This document shows positions 34,200 to 45,100 of a stretch of 64,000 nt of DNA, in pieces. The notes beneath the pieces were generated by a model that made no database searches, was not told the origin of the DNA, and was given only the letters and a program-made list of their open reading frames with translations. The DNA comes from Orientallactaga sibirica (Eukaryota > Chordata > Mammalia > Rodentia > Dipodidae). Position 1 is the first letter of the stretch; every line of letters begins with the position of its first letter. The translations under genes and the position numbers were made by a program. The stretch is from contig JAEOAD010002232.1 of assembly GCA_036365145.1 (NCBI GenBank), positions 1,929,001 through 1,993,000 of the forward strand, in the 5' to 3' direction.

Positions 34200-34425
34200 G
34201 GTTAGGGAACATGGCTCAGCGGTTAAAGGCACTTGCTGGGAAAGCCTGCCATCATGGTTTCAGTTACCTAGTACCCACATAAGGCCAAATGCACAATGTG
34301 GAACATGCTTCTGGAGTTTGTACGCTGTGGCAAGGGGCCCTGGCATTGTGTATCCACTCTCTCTTCTCTCTCTGTCTCTCCTTGCACATAAATGAAATTA
34401 AAATCAATAAAAGTGAAACCAGTAA
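34200..34425 (+). mobile_element. tRNA-derived SINE
   Basis: gaacatggctcagcggttaa, cctagtacccacataaggcc, CT tract, A-rich tail. It lacks a clean box B. Confidence 0.9.
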
Positions 34426-34488
34426 AAAAAAAAAAAAGTGATCTGATATTAGAAGTTTGTATAGAACAAATTTTAAAAAGAGAGAAAA

Positions 34489-34650
34489 AGCCATGCGTGT
34501 TGGTACACACCTTTAATCCCAGCACTTGGGAGGCAGAGATAGGAGGATGGCTGTGAGCTGGAGACCACCCTGAGACTACATAGTGAATTCCAGGTCAGGC
34601 TGGGCTACAGTGAGACCCTACCTCAAAAAACCAAAAAAAAAAAAAAAAAA
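34489..34650 (+). mobile_element. B1-like SINE
   Basis: agccatgcgtgttggtacac, cctttaatcccagcacttgg, gagaccctacctc and an A tail. Confidence 0.94.
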
Positions 34651-34679
34651 GAGAGAGAGAGAAGAAAAATATTTTAAAG

Positions 34680-34905
34680 GCTGGAGAAATGGCTTAGTGG
34701 TTAAGGCACTTGCCTGTAAAGCCTAAGGACCGAGGTTCAATTCCCCAGTATCCATGTTAGCCAGATACACAATGTGACATATGCATCTGTAGTTTGTTTA
34801 CAATGGCTAGAGGCCTTGTGCACCCATTCTCTCTCTCTTTCTCTCTCTCTTACTCTCCCCCCACCTCTTTCTCTTCCTTTCTCTCAAATAAATAAATAAA
34901 CAAGA
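34680..34905 (+). mobile_element. tRNA-derived SINE
   Basis: ggctggagaaatggcttagt, box B ggttcaattcc, CT tract, AAATAAATAAATAAA. Confidence 0.94.
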
Positions 34906-35212
34906 AAAGAAGTTTGTGTGGGACTATAACATGCATAAATTTCAACCTTACATCCTTCACACTTTTCCCAAGTCTTTTAGCCCCAAGTTATGGAAGCCAC
35001 TTAGAAGTGGTGGAATAATTCCTGAGCTCAAAGTAGCCTGTACTTTTAGGATCAGGTCTGCTAACTCTGTCACTGGCCCTCCTGGAAGACCTTACTTCCC
35101 AGAAAACCTTTGGCAGCCCTGTGCATGGCAGCTGCTACATCTCTGAACATGCACTAAACTTGACCTTCTTCTGAGCCACTGTCACTATGGGCTGAGTAAT
35201 TTTAGCTTTAGA
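34906..35212. other. Non-coding gap
   Basis: No repeat or exon recognised. Confidence 0.5.
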
Positions 35213-35350
35213 GAGGAGGTGGTTTTGTTTTGGTTTGTTTGATAGAACCATATTATGTAGCCCAGGATGTTGAACTTGCTGTATAATCCGGGCACCTCGA
35301 ACTCATGATCCTCTTATCTCAGCCAACAGAGTGCCAGAATTACAGGCCAG
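35213..35350 (-). mobile_element. B1-like SINE, old
   Basis: tatgtagcccaggatgttga, cctcgaactcatgatcctct, agagtgccagaattacagg. Strongly diverged. Confidence 0.75.
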
Positions 35351-35407
35351 CCTGGGCACCAATGTAAAAAATAATAATAATAAGTTCATAAAAAAGAGAA
35401 CTACCAT

Positions 35408-35612
35408 GCTGGAGAGATGGCTTAGCGGTTAAGGTGCTTGCCTGCAAAGCCAAAGGACCCAGGTTTGACTCCTAGGACCCACGTAAGCCAGATGCACAAG
35501 GGGGCACATGCATCTGGAGTTCATTTGCAGTGGCTAGAGGCCCTGGCACGCCCATCCTCCCACCTGCCTATTTCTGTATCTCTCTCTCTCAAATAAATAA
35601 ATAAATATTTTT
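35408..35612 (+). mobile_element. tRNA-derived SINE
   Basis: gctggagagatggcttagcg, box-B-like ggtttgactcc, gcacaagggggcacatgc, AAATAAATAAATA. Confidence 0.95.
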
Positions 35613-37796
35613 AAAAAGAGAACTACCTTGCATTCAGCACTTTTATTCATAGACCAGCACATATCCTCTTTTTGCAGGTAGTTACAACATTTGATAAATT
35701 TGTAACTCATACTGTTTGTCAGTTTTGCACAGCCAGTAATTAGATAAATTGATAGTATAGGTGTTTCTCAATTTGTCAGTTCACTGTTTCTGCCAGTGTG
35801 CTGTCCAACTCCATGTAAATCCTCCTGGTCCTAGTGTTAGCCAGCACTAACTGGACAGAGCCTTCAGGCACCTCCTTTTTCTGTCTCATTGTACTCCAGA
35901 TGCCTGTCTTCTCTATATCCTACACTGACCTGAGCATCGTTCCTCTCTCTGCTATGCAGCCCTGGATGTAGTTGGTACTCACTAGGTGAGGAAGGATGGA
36001 AGATACACCTCAATGGTTGGGGTGGGGACAAGACAGGGAGCTGTTATATAATCCCCACATTCTGTAAGCAGCTTCTGTTGCTGTCCTGTGACAGGCTCAT
36101 GAAGTCACTGTACCACTCATCTGAGAAAGCCTGCCCACCACAAACCCTACAATGGTGTGGACAGTACCAACCAGTCCATCTCAGCCCACACCAGCTGACA
36201 GCCATTCTGAGCTGACTCATGTCCAGTGGTCACCCTCTGTTGTCTTCTCCCAGGCTTACTGTGGGCAGAAAACTTTTTAATGTATGTGTAGCTGTTTGAT
36301 TTTAAATTGCATTTAGCTTTCTGGAGCCATGCCAGGTGCTTGCTAAAGCGTCTGATGCTATCTGGATACTCCTTAGGTAGAAACTGGAAATCTCCACTGA
36401 ACTTTTGTGGTAATGAAATTATTACACTTGTGCCCTACATTTGCTCACTGACTTCCTGTGGGTTTTCACCAGATCACATGACTGACAGCAGAGATAGGCT
36501 ATGTTAGGCTTTTGGTCTGTTTGATACACCCAAGTCTCCTACACCAAATCAGACCTCTGCTTTGTCTCTGAGCTGGGCGTCCGGATGTCCCACTGTGGGA
36601 GGTTGATTCACTGGAGCTGATAAAAATGCTCTGGCCACACTTGAGAATCTAGCATTACCTCTGGCTCCAAAAATCAAAACAACGGGATTGTTGTAAGCAG
36701 CTCTGGACTGAGACCAAGCTCCAAGCTGTAGTGATGGGCCTTCTCTCCTTCCCAGATTGAGCCACAGGGCAAGGATCTCAAAGAGCGGGGAGCAAAGCCA
36801 GGGGATCCTACCAGGGCCACCTGGGCTGAGGTAACCAGCTCCTGCACTGTGCTGGCCAGACCCAGATAAGTTCCTGCCCTACCTGGCAGATCAAGGTCCC
36901 TCATCCTTCCCAGAGTATATATGGTGCTCAGGGTACAGTCACCCTGAAGTCACGGGCAGGAGCCCCTAGAAGCTTTAAGTGCTGAGGCAGCTGAGTGTGA
37001 GTGGAGAAGCAGTGGACAGTTGTCAGAGCTGGAACTCCTAAGAATACCCACTGGCCTACGCGTAGGCTAGGAGTGGCCAAGTGGTGTTTGTTAGCATGTC
37101 AGGGATGGAGACATTCTCCAGTGAGGAAGCTGGATGTCCCTCAGCCCCTCACGATGGCATTATTGACCTCCATTGGGCTTGCAAAGGATCATAAAGGGAA
37201 GGGCGACTGTTTCTCAGTTGTTGACTTTCAGACATGACATTTTTTGGACTGAATCCTGACAGAATGTGTCCCCAGCGTCCTTAGTGCTAAATAAAACATT
37301 TTGTCTTTTTTCACTTGGCTCTTCAGACTTCTAAGACATCTCAGAGGAGGGCATGTCTTTCCAAGTCTCTGTAGCTAGCTGGATGGACAGGTTGATGTGG
37401 CAGGGGCTGCTTCATTGGAGCTCAGGCCCAGCTTGTGCAGCAGCTGCATTCACGTTCATGAGGTTGGCTGAAGAGGATTTTTAACACAGTTATTGTGTTT
37501 CCCATGATTCACCCTTTCAAAGTGTTCTTAGCCCTCTGGGTTTACAATGGCTCACTTCAACAGAAAGAAGCTTTTTATCTTCTACTTTCAGGGGTGCCTT
37601 ATGTAGCCAGTCTGGTGAGTAGACCTTTGTTTTCCTTGCTGTTTGTGCACTGGTCCCTTGCTGAGCTGTATCAGTGATGTGCTGGTGAAGTTTTCATCAA
37701 AGGACCCAGAAATGATAGCTCACAGGTAGCTGTGCAGTGCACTATGTGCTGTCTGCATGTCCAAGCAACTTTCTGTCAGTGGCAATCTGTCTCTGC
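35613..37796. other. Repeat-poor non-coding block
   Basis: About 2.2 kb of unique sequence. All frames are under 80 codons. Nothing recognised as exon or RNA gene. Confidence 0.55.
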
Positions 37797-38022
37797 TTGT
37801 GTTGCAAGCAGGTTTGCATTGCTGGCAGAAATCACTGACCAAGAGCAGCTTGTGGGGAAAAGGGTTTATTTTGGCTTACAGACTCAAGGGGAAGCTTCAT
37901 GATGGCAGGGGAAAATGATGGCAGGAGCAGAGGGTGGACATCACCTTCTCACCAACATCAGATGGACAACAGAAACAGAACACCTAACTTTATGGAGAGC
38001 AACTGAATCAAACCACGACAGC
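37797..38022 (-). mobile_element. URR1-like non-autonomous DNA repeat
   Basis: gttgcaagcaggtttgcatt, gctggcagaaatcactgacc, gtttattttggcttacagac, ending gaatcaaaccacgacagc. Shares both ends with 62966-63151. Confidence 0.55.
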
Positions 38023-38029
38023 TTGCTTG

Positions 38030-38357
38030 TTCTTTTTGTGTGTGTGTGTTTTACATGCATGTATAGATGCATGTTTGTATGTGTGTGAGTGCACATGTGT
38101 ACAAGGTCAATGTCAGGTGTCTACTTCAGCCACTCTCCACCTTATTTTTTGAGACAGGGTCTATCACTGAATCTGGAGTGTACCAAGTCAGCTAGACTAG
38201 ATAGCCAGGGATCCTTCTGTCTCTGCCTTCCCAGTACATGGATTACAGGTGTGTACTGCCAAACCCAGCATTTTTACACGAGTACTGGATATCTGAACTC
38301 AGGTCCTCATGCTAGTGTGGCAAGCACTTTATCATCTGCACCATTTCCCTTGCCCCT
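38030..38357 (-). mobile_element. Old B4-like composite SINE
   Basis: A GT-rich start, gagacagggtctatcactga, acatggattacaggtgtgta, then aactcaggtcctcatgctag and a tRNA-type end. The B1-like half followed by a tRNA-like half is the layout of rodent B4. Confidence 0.6.
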
Positions 38358-39271
38358 CTGCTTGCTCTTGACTTCCTGTAACTTATGGCACCCACTCAGA
38401 AGATTGCAGTTTGAGAACACTTAAAAGGTCAGTCCTTCACCAGCACAGGCAGGCCCAGTCCTGGAACTTCAGGCCCCTTGGCTATGAGTTATAGAGCTGC
38501 TCAACAGCAGTGGGGTCGAGTCTCAGTTTTAAACAGTTGGGAGGATTGTCCTTGAAGACCATCGGTCGTCAATACCCAGGACAGCTGAGTGACTCCCAGA
38601 TTAGGTGTCCACTGCGAAGGCTGGCTGAGTAGAAAAAGTAATGGCTTGACTTTAGAGTTGCAGTAAGGCCAGGAGGCATGGGAGGGAATAGAGACGTTGA
38701 GACCTCACTGGGCTCATCCGACACCAAGTCCCAGAGAAGTGTCCCAAACTACCCAGCTTGGTTTCCTGACCCCAGCCTGGGCTACGAGGAGAGTAGTACC
38801 TGCACTTTACGATGAGGACATTTGGGCACCACAGGTGAGTGACTGTTGGGAACATTGAAGACAGGTGTGAAACCCATCATCATCCTATCCACCCTGGCTG
38901 CAGATGTTCTAAGGAAGGGCACCCCAGTCCTGGATGATGCCAGGAAGCTAAAGTGGAAAGAAAGGTCCTACCACTCCCTGACTGTGGACCCTCTGGCAGG
39001 CTTCTTGACATGTCAGGCCTTGCTTCTCTTATCTGTGCAATGTTTTAAAAATATGTCTGTCACAGAATTATCATGAAGGTGTGAACTCCTTCATTCACTC
39101 ACTTAGATCAACAATTAAGAGACAATAGTATGCCTGATGCTCAGAAGGCTCCTGTTTTCTTAATCTAGTCCCATAATCTAGTTGGGGAGACAAACAAGTA
39201 AAGAGACTGATAACCAAACAAGGCCAGTGGTAGGTACTGGCCTGAGAAGGCTTACAAGATGCCACTTTGGG
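38358..39271. other. Non-coding gap
   Basis: Unique sequence with no recognised exon or repeat. Confidence 0.5.
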
Positions 39272-39275
39272 TTTT

Positions 39276-39307
<32 letters not shown>

Positions 39308-39550
39308 TTGGAGAGAGAGACAGAGAGACGGGGGGTGAAGACAGAGATGGGCGCGCCAGCAGTGTGTCAGCTGCTGCAAACGAAATCCAGATGTGTGCGC
39401 CCCCTTGTGGTCAAGTGCGGCATTGCGCCCTTGCGTCACTTTGCATCTGGCTAAACGTGGGACCTGGAGGTTGGAACCGCTGGAGATTGGAACCAGTGTT
39501 CTTAGGCTTAGGAGGCAGGCGCCTTAACCACTAAGCCATCTCTCCAGCCC
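39272..39550 (-). mobile_element. tRNA-derived SINE, long subfamily with CTCF-like core
   Basis: TTTTG-type tail, atgggcgcgccagcagtgtg, then an extra segment of roughly 35 bases (aagtgcggcattgcgccctt) absent from the common form, and the head ending tctctccagccc. The reverse complement of 39397-39410 is CCACAAGGGGGCGC. Confidence 0.92.
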
Positions 39551-39798
39551 GCCACTTTGGTTTTTAATGAGGTGTTTCTGGATAACATGGCATGAGGGTG
39601 ACTCCAGTCAATGTCGCTTCTCCTGGGCTATCTACCAGGTTATCTCTGTAAGTTCTAAGCAGAAGAGCCAGGGCTCTCCTTTGGGTCAGCTTCAGCCACC
39701 CGACCCAGTCCCATGCAGCTCAGAAGATTTAAGTGCCATAACTCAGGCTCCATCATGGGTGTTGCTGAATGTGCCTCATTACCTTACCAAAGAAAGGA

Positions 39799-40012
39799 GG
39801 GCTAGAGAGATGTCTTAGCAGTTAAGGTGCTTGCCTGCAAAGCCATCTCCAGGTCCCGCATAGCCAGATGCACAGTAACACAAGCGTGCAATATCTCACA
39901 TGTGCACAAGGGGGCACATGTGTCTGGAGTTTGTTTGCAGCAGGCTGAAGACCTGGCGCACCCATTCTCTTTCTCTCTGTCCCTCTCTCTCTCCCTCTCT
40001 CTCTCTATAAAA
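39799..40012 (+). mobile_element. tRNA-derived SINE, long subfamily
   Basis: ggctagagagatgtcttagc. The box-B segment is deleted (caaagcc joins atctccagg). The extra segment gtaacacaagcgtgcaatat precedes gcacaagggggcacatg. It ends in a CT tract and a short A tail. Confidence 0.9.
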
Positions 40013-41175
40013 AAAGAGGCTGTGAACACCCAGATCATGGTGTAATGTCACATACATTGCAGAAGGGACCCTTGTCCTCATTACCAATTTCCCTCCCAGT
40101 CTCGTAGGCCTGTCAGGGACAGAGGCATTTCTTTAGACTTGCTTCTCTCAGTGACAGCTTTGTTCCTATGAATGCTGGCTTCAGTGAGCCTAGTGTTTGC
40201 AACCACTTGTTCCAGACTCGTGTGCAAGAGACTGTGGTCCTTTATGTTTCAATTAGTAAGAGCCAGGAAACAGGGTTACAAGTGGCAGGTGCCCATTTAG
40301 GTGGCATGAGAGAAATAAGCTTGCAATCCAGCCACAGTGTTTCTGGTCTCTAGATATGGTTATTGAAATGCCTCACATTGGTGTATCATGTTATTGGGTG
40401 TTTATGCTGTTGGGCACCAGTCAAGCCCCATCTCCTCTCATGGCTTGTGTCTTCTGGGCGTCATGACCTCTCAGAGGATAGTAAGCTTTATCTTCTAAGG
40501 GCCTGAGTCTGAGCAAGGGACAAGACTTGTCCAAAGTCAGCGAGCTAGTAGAGCCTCTTAAATGTTAGGTCTGTATACTTACTAGTCACACCATACTTTT
40601 AGTTCTGTGCTGGCTACATACTAGGCCCTCAAGAAATACTATAAGGGAGGAAGAAAAAGGCTAAGACTCAAATTATCTGCCTGCCTTCTGAGTACTTTTT
40701 CTAGTGCTTCAAGATTTAATATAAAACATTTAAATATGCCTGCCAATATGTTATGCCAATCAATTATATTAGCCATAAATAGCTTAGCTATAATCCCACA
40801 ATTATTATGAAGTAGTTATGGATAATGTCTGTTAAAATAATCATTGCTTTACTTGAAGCTTAATTTCATAGTAAAATCTGCCCATGCCTGCTATGGTAGG
40901 TAGCGTTTCTACTAGATGTGCTATCTCTATGTTCTGTCATATACATGGGGATGCACTGGCCCTAATGGGCACACTATACATTGAGACTTTGTGTACCATT
41001 CCAGAGAGCCAGGGCTGTTACTGGACAAATCATTTACTTCAAGTTAGAGGGTCTGTCCCCCCCATGCCCCTGTACAGTGTGAGATGGATCCAGTCTTTAA
41101 CCATTGATGGGAAAGATCACCCAGGGTGCTGGATGCTTTTACCATTTCCACCCCTGAAAGACTGCAGGGCTATCT

Positions 41176-41342
41176 TTGGCTCATACTCTTTTAACAGGAC
41201 AGTTACCAGAATCTCCCAAAGCTGTTGAACACAGGTAAATGCAGTGATAGCCAGAAACTTAGTAGTAGCCATTTCTCCAGCTCATACTCTTTTCAGGACA
41301 GCAGCAAAGTTGGAAGGCAGTTAGCCAGAAACTTAGTAGTAG
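41176..41342. repeat. Local partial tandem repeat
   Basis: ctcatactcttttaacagga / ctcatactcttttcaggaca and the 22-base block starting tagccagaaacttagtagt each occur twice in the same order, spaced about 100 and 72 bases apart. It is an imperfect short duplication. Confidence 0.8.
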
Positions 41343-42214
41343 CTCTCAGCTAGGCAGTTCAGAGAGTTATCTCCTCTGTGTTTTCATTTTACTCCCCACT
41401 CCAGCCTCCTTGTGCATACAGTCAGCAGTCTCACATAAGTTTCCTCATGTCCCCGCCCAACCCTTCACAGGAACACACCCAAAATGTGTCACTGGATAGA
41501 ATAAAAGCCTCACATCTTTGAGTCATTTTTATTTGTAACGACAAAAAGTACTTTTTAATGGCAACATTGCTACATAGAAATGTAGGATGTTATACCAACC
41601 AAAAGAGACAGTATGGGGCACTGACCAAAATTTTCAAGTCACCCCTTCCCATTATGCTCCCCATTAGGGTAAGAAGTTTTCCTCATGGTCATTCTGAGTA
41701 CTGGGACTGTCACCTTCTTCAAACAGCCCCCACCCTTTTATGCTCACTGACATTATGTGGCTTCTAAGGACCTACAGTGTGCTGGCTTCTGCCGAGAATT
41801 AACCCTGAAGAGTTCAACTGGTACCTGAGAAAAATGAGTTTAAGGACGAAGCTTTAGGATGACTCGAACACTGTCACTTTTCACACTGACTATCCAGTCA
41901 GATGGGGGCTTTCAGCCTCACTGCATGCAGCAGACTGTGTATCCTTGAGCCAGGCATAGAGCCTGCTGTCCCTGGCTGTCCCTTCTGTTAGTAGGTGATT
42001 CAGCCTCTGCAGGATGCTGTGCTGCTGTCTGACCCAAGGCTGTGGAGGAAACAGCCCTTGAATGATGCATAGAGGTTGCTGGTTGGTAGCTTCTGGCTCT
42101 GTGTACCCTGTTGTAGCAGGAGGTGATTTGTCAGAGCACATCATTGTGTGGATTCTTATCTATGCTCACATGATGCTCTGGAGCTGAAAAGTGGGGAGAA
42201 GAGCTGGTTGTTAC

Positions 42215-42222
42215 TGACGTCA
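42215..42222. promoter_or_regulatory. Full CRE-like palindrome TGACGTCA
   Basis: An exact cAMP-response-element octamer in unique DNA about 2.5 kb upstream of the exon. A single short motif; function unknown. Confidence 0.25.
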
Positions 42223-42992
42223 TTGCTGGTGGTGCTGTGCTATGTGCAATAATGTCGAAGGCCAGAGGGCTTCCTTTGTAGGAATACTCCCATACACCTT
42301 TCAAGCTGCGCTCGGAGCTTACCTTGCCACAAGTCCTTACTGCTTAACTCTGCCCTCTGAGATCATTCTGGTACTCTGGATATCTGTCACTTAGACATTT
42401 TCAGTCTTTACCATTGTGTAACCCTGAGTATGTATACACATGAGCCTTTTCCACCATGGACTCCCCTTTCCCGAACTCCACCCAGCTAGCATCACCCTAG
42501 TTTAGGGCCACAGTTTACCTCCCTGGGAATCAGCACATGCTCAGACCTCCCTACTGGGTTAGAGTAATCACTCGCCCTACAGAGCCATCCTCCTTACACT
42601 GTACCCATCTCTGTGCCCAGTCCTGCTTATCAGGATTTGTTCTCTTCGCCCTTGTACACACTCGAGCAAGGCATGCCTTGGGCCTCACATGCAGGCTTTC
42701 ACTAGGGCTGTCCTCTGAGGACATGCTTTCCACTCTATCCATCTGGCTGCCACCTCCACAGGGCTTCTGGCCCCGCAGCATCTCCTTCCCTGTCACATTC
42801 CTTAGTTGTAATTGTTCTGCTGTCACTCCTGCTGCTACAGCCACTTGTCTGTCCTTGCACAAGCATGGATCTCCTGTAAGGACAGGAACTGTGTCTGGCT
42901 GCTGGACCCCTGGACCCCTGTCCATATAGGCCTGTCCAGCCCCAAGCAGCAGACACTCAGGTGAATGAGGGAATGCACTGTGAAAAAATTCC

Positions 42993-43142
42993 TATGTCAG
43001 CCAGGTGTAGTGGCACACACCTTTAATCCCAGCACTCGGTTGGCAAAGGTAGGAGGATCACCATGAGTTCAAAGCCACCCTGAGACTGCATAGTGAACTC
43101 TAGGTCAGCCTGGGCCAGAGTGAGACTTTACCTCGAAAAAAA
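42993..43142 (+). mobile_element. B1-like SINE
   Basis: agccaggtgtagtggcacac, cctttaatcccagcactcgg, cctgggccagagtgagac, then an A-rich tail. Confidence 0.94.
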
Positions 43143-43788
43143 ATTTTTAAAAAAATCATATGTCAAGTACCTGCTTGTGCCTCTGGAACATGCTTAGTCC
43201 TCAGTTTACGACAACTGTTTCACGAATGCATTCATTCCCCACATGAACTATAAGTACCTGACACTCTGGGGACATAGGTTCCAGCAAGCACAAAAGACCC
43301 CGTCCCTTTATGGGCCTGCCTTCTGGCATAATGAATGCATGTGTAGCATTGTTCCCTTCCTCTCTCAGCCGTCTTCAACCTTCACCTTCTACCACCTCAC
43401 AGGGCCCTAGCTTGCCACTGCTCTCTCTAACCCACCTGACAGGGGTTGTCACACTGAAACCTTTCCTGGCAGAGCCTCTGATGGGGAAGAGATCTGGAGG
43501 CTTTCCGTAGACTCCAGCTTTTCATCAGTCTAGAGAAGCTTCCTCTGTCCCAGGCAGGAGAGTAAAATTAGTCACAAGCCAAGTCCTGGTGATGGTGATG
43601 TTCCATAATGTGTATGCTACCTTAGGCTACTAACCCACTCTCAATCTTACGCATCCATGAGAGCAGACAGAGCCTGTCCTGTGTCCTCCCGACCCAAAAG
43701 AAAGGGATTTAGCCTCCACTCTGCCCCCCAGAGGATGAGGCTGGGGTCTTGCTGTGGAGAACCAGTGACCTGCTCATCTTTAGCTCAT
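43143..43788. other. Non-coding gap
   Basis: Unique sequence with no exon recognised. Confidence 0.5.
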
Positions 43789-43994
43789 AGCTCAGGACTT
43801 TTTTATTATTTATTTATTAGAGAGAGAATGAGCATGCCAGGGCCTCTAGCCACTGCAGACGAACTCCAGATGCATGCACCATCTTATGCATCTGGCTTTA
43901 GGTATGAGTAGGGAATAGAACCTGGGTCTATAAGCATCACAGGCAAGAGCCTTAACCACTAAGCCATCTCTCTAGACCAAAGCTCAGGACTTTT
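43789..43994 (-). mobile_element. tRNA-derived SINE with target site duplication
   Basis: The element (TTTATTTATTAG tail, gagagagaatgagcatgcca, head end atctctctagacc) is flanked by the exact 14-base repeat agctcaggactttt at 43789-43802 and 43981-43994. Confidence 0.96.
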
Positions 43995-44015
43995 GACGAG
44001 AGAGTCCTCACCTCC

Positions 44016-44279
44016 AAAATGACCTGGCCTGGGCTGGAGAGATGGCTTAGCGCTTGCCTGTGAAGCCTAAGGACCCCGGTTCAAGGCTCAATTCCCCAGT
44101 ACCCACATAAGCCAGATGCACAACGTGGTGCATGCATCTGGAGTTCATTTGCAGTGGCTGGAGGCCCTCGTCCGTCCATTCTCTCTCTCTCTCTCCCCTG
44201 TCTGTCTCTGTCTCTTTCTCTCTCTGCCTGTGTGTCGCTCTCAAATAAATAAATAAAAATAAACAAAATGACCTGGCCT
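44016..44279 (+). mobile_element. tRNA-derived SINE with target site duplication
   Basis: gggctggagagatggcttag, extended box B ggttcaaggctcaattcc, CT tract, AAATAAATAAA. Flanked by the exact 15-base repeat aaaatgacctggcct. Confidence 0.97.
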
Positions 44280-44341
44280 TAAAGACAAAGTCTCTGGCCA
44301 CAGGCAAGTTACATTCTCTCAGTAGCCATTTGACAGTCACA

Positions 44342-44588
44342 ATATTTTAAACAGGGCTGAAGAGATGGCTTAGTGGTTAAGGGGCTTGCCTGCAAAGACA
44401 AAGGACCCAGGTTCAATTCCCCAGGACTCACATAAGCCAGATGCACGAGTTGGTGCATGCGTCTGGAGTTCATTTGCAGCATCCAGAGGCCCTGGAGCAC
44501 CCATGTTCTCTCTCTCTCCATCTCTCTCTCTCTTTCTTTCTGTTTCTCAAATAAATAAAAAATTTAAATTAAAAAGATATTTTAAACA
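44342..44588 (+). mobile_element. tRNA-derived SINE with target site duplication
   Basis: agggctgaagagatggctta, box B ggttcaattcc, CT tract, A-rich tail. Flanked by atattttaaaca on both sides. It ends about 130 bases before the exon. Confidence 0.97.
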
Positions 44589-44717
44589 TTTGGCACTCTC
44601 AGCCCCATGACCTATTAGGAAAGGGGCTCACTGTACACGTAATGACTTACAAACTCCCTCTGCTTTTGTGTGCACATGGAATGGCGAGGTAATAAGAGCA
44701 TCTTGTTCTCATTACAG

Positions 44718-44867
44718 AAGTTTCCAGAACTGAAATTCAAGTATGTGGAAGAAGAGCAGCCTGAAGAGTTCTTCATCCCCTATGTCTGGTCTCTGGTCTA
44801 CAACTCAGCAGCAGGCCTGTACTGGAACCCTCAGGACATCCAGCTGTTTGGGATGAATTCTGACTGA
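44718..44867 (+). CDS. 3' terminal coding exon of an unidentified gene
   Basis: Only this stretch looks like a real exon. It follows a pyrimidine-rich tract and CAG acceptor (ttgttctcattacag, ending at 44717), opens in phase 0 with [19 protein letters not shown], continues [17 protein letters not shown] and [13 protein letters not shown], and stops at TGA 44865-44867. The 49 residues are acidic, then rich in aromatic residues (F, Y, W), with no signal peptide, coiled coil or low complexity, unlike the repeat-derived frames elsewhere. Upstream exons are not in the window, so at least 44 kb would be intron if the acceptor is used. I could not place the protein in a family. An in-frame ATG at 44670 lies upstream of the acceptor and is probably intronic. 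The alternative, a chance frame or a decayed copy, is less likely because of the splice site, stop and poly(A) signal together. Confidence 0.8.
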   Translation, partial: KFPELKFKYVEEEQPEEFFIPYVWSLVYNSAAGLYWNPQDIQLFGMNSD

Positions 44868-45100
44868 GACCGGATGCACCATACCCTCCCTCCCAGCCCA
44901 GCAGCTCTGCAACTTACTTTATTTCTAGGGAGCAAAACCAGACAGACAGATTGCCCAGTGTGTCTTCCTTCAGAGATGATCACGTGTTTCCCTCACACAC
45001 TTCGATTTGGAAAACTGCTCCCAGTTGGCAATCGATCACTCAGCTTAGATTATAGTGCAAAGAGGGGGGTGCATAATAATAAATGTAAAAAACTCACTAG
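44868..45100 (+). other. Probable 3' UTR
   Basis: Unique sequence following the stop codon, up to about 20 bases after the first AATAAA. It contains no SINE. A longer UTR using a later signal cannot be excluded. Confidence 0.55.
45078..45083 (+). terminator. Polyadenylation signal AATAAA
   Basis: Exact hexamer about 210 bases after the stop, in cataataataaatgtaaaa. It is the first canonical signal after the exon. Confidence 0.6.

Larger units (their letters stand above)
40013..42992. other. Repeat-poor non-coding block
   Basis: About 3 kb of unique sequence. Frames reach 130 codons at 42537-42929, but opposite-strand frames of equal size overlap it and no domain is recognisable. It contains a small local repeat and a CRE-like octamer, listed separately. 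Confidence 0.55.

Noticed and set aside
42537..42929. 130-codon + strand frame with a 124-codon frame on the other strand
   Set aside because: Both strands open in GC-rich DNA is a composition effect. No domain seen.
44670..44717. In-frame ATG and 16 codons before the exon
   Set aside because: They precede a good CAG acceptor, and the composition changes at the acceptor, so they are taken as intron.
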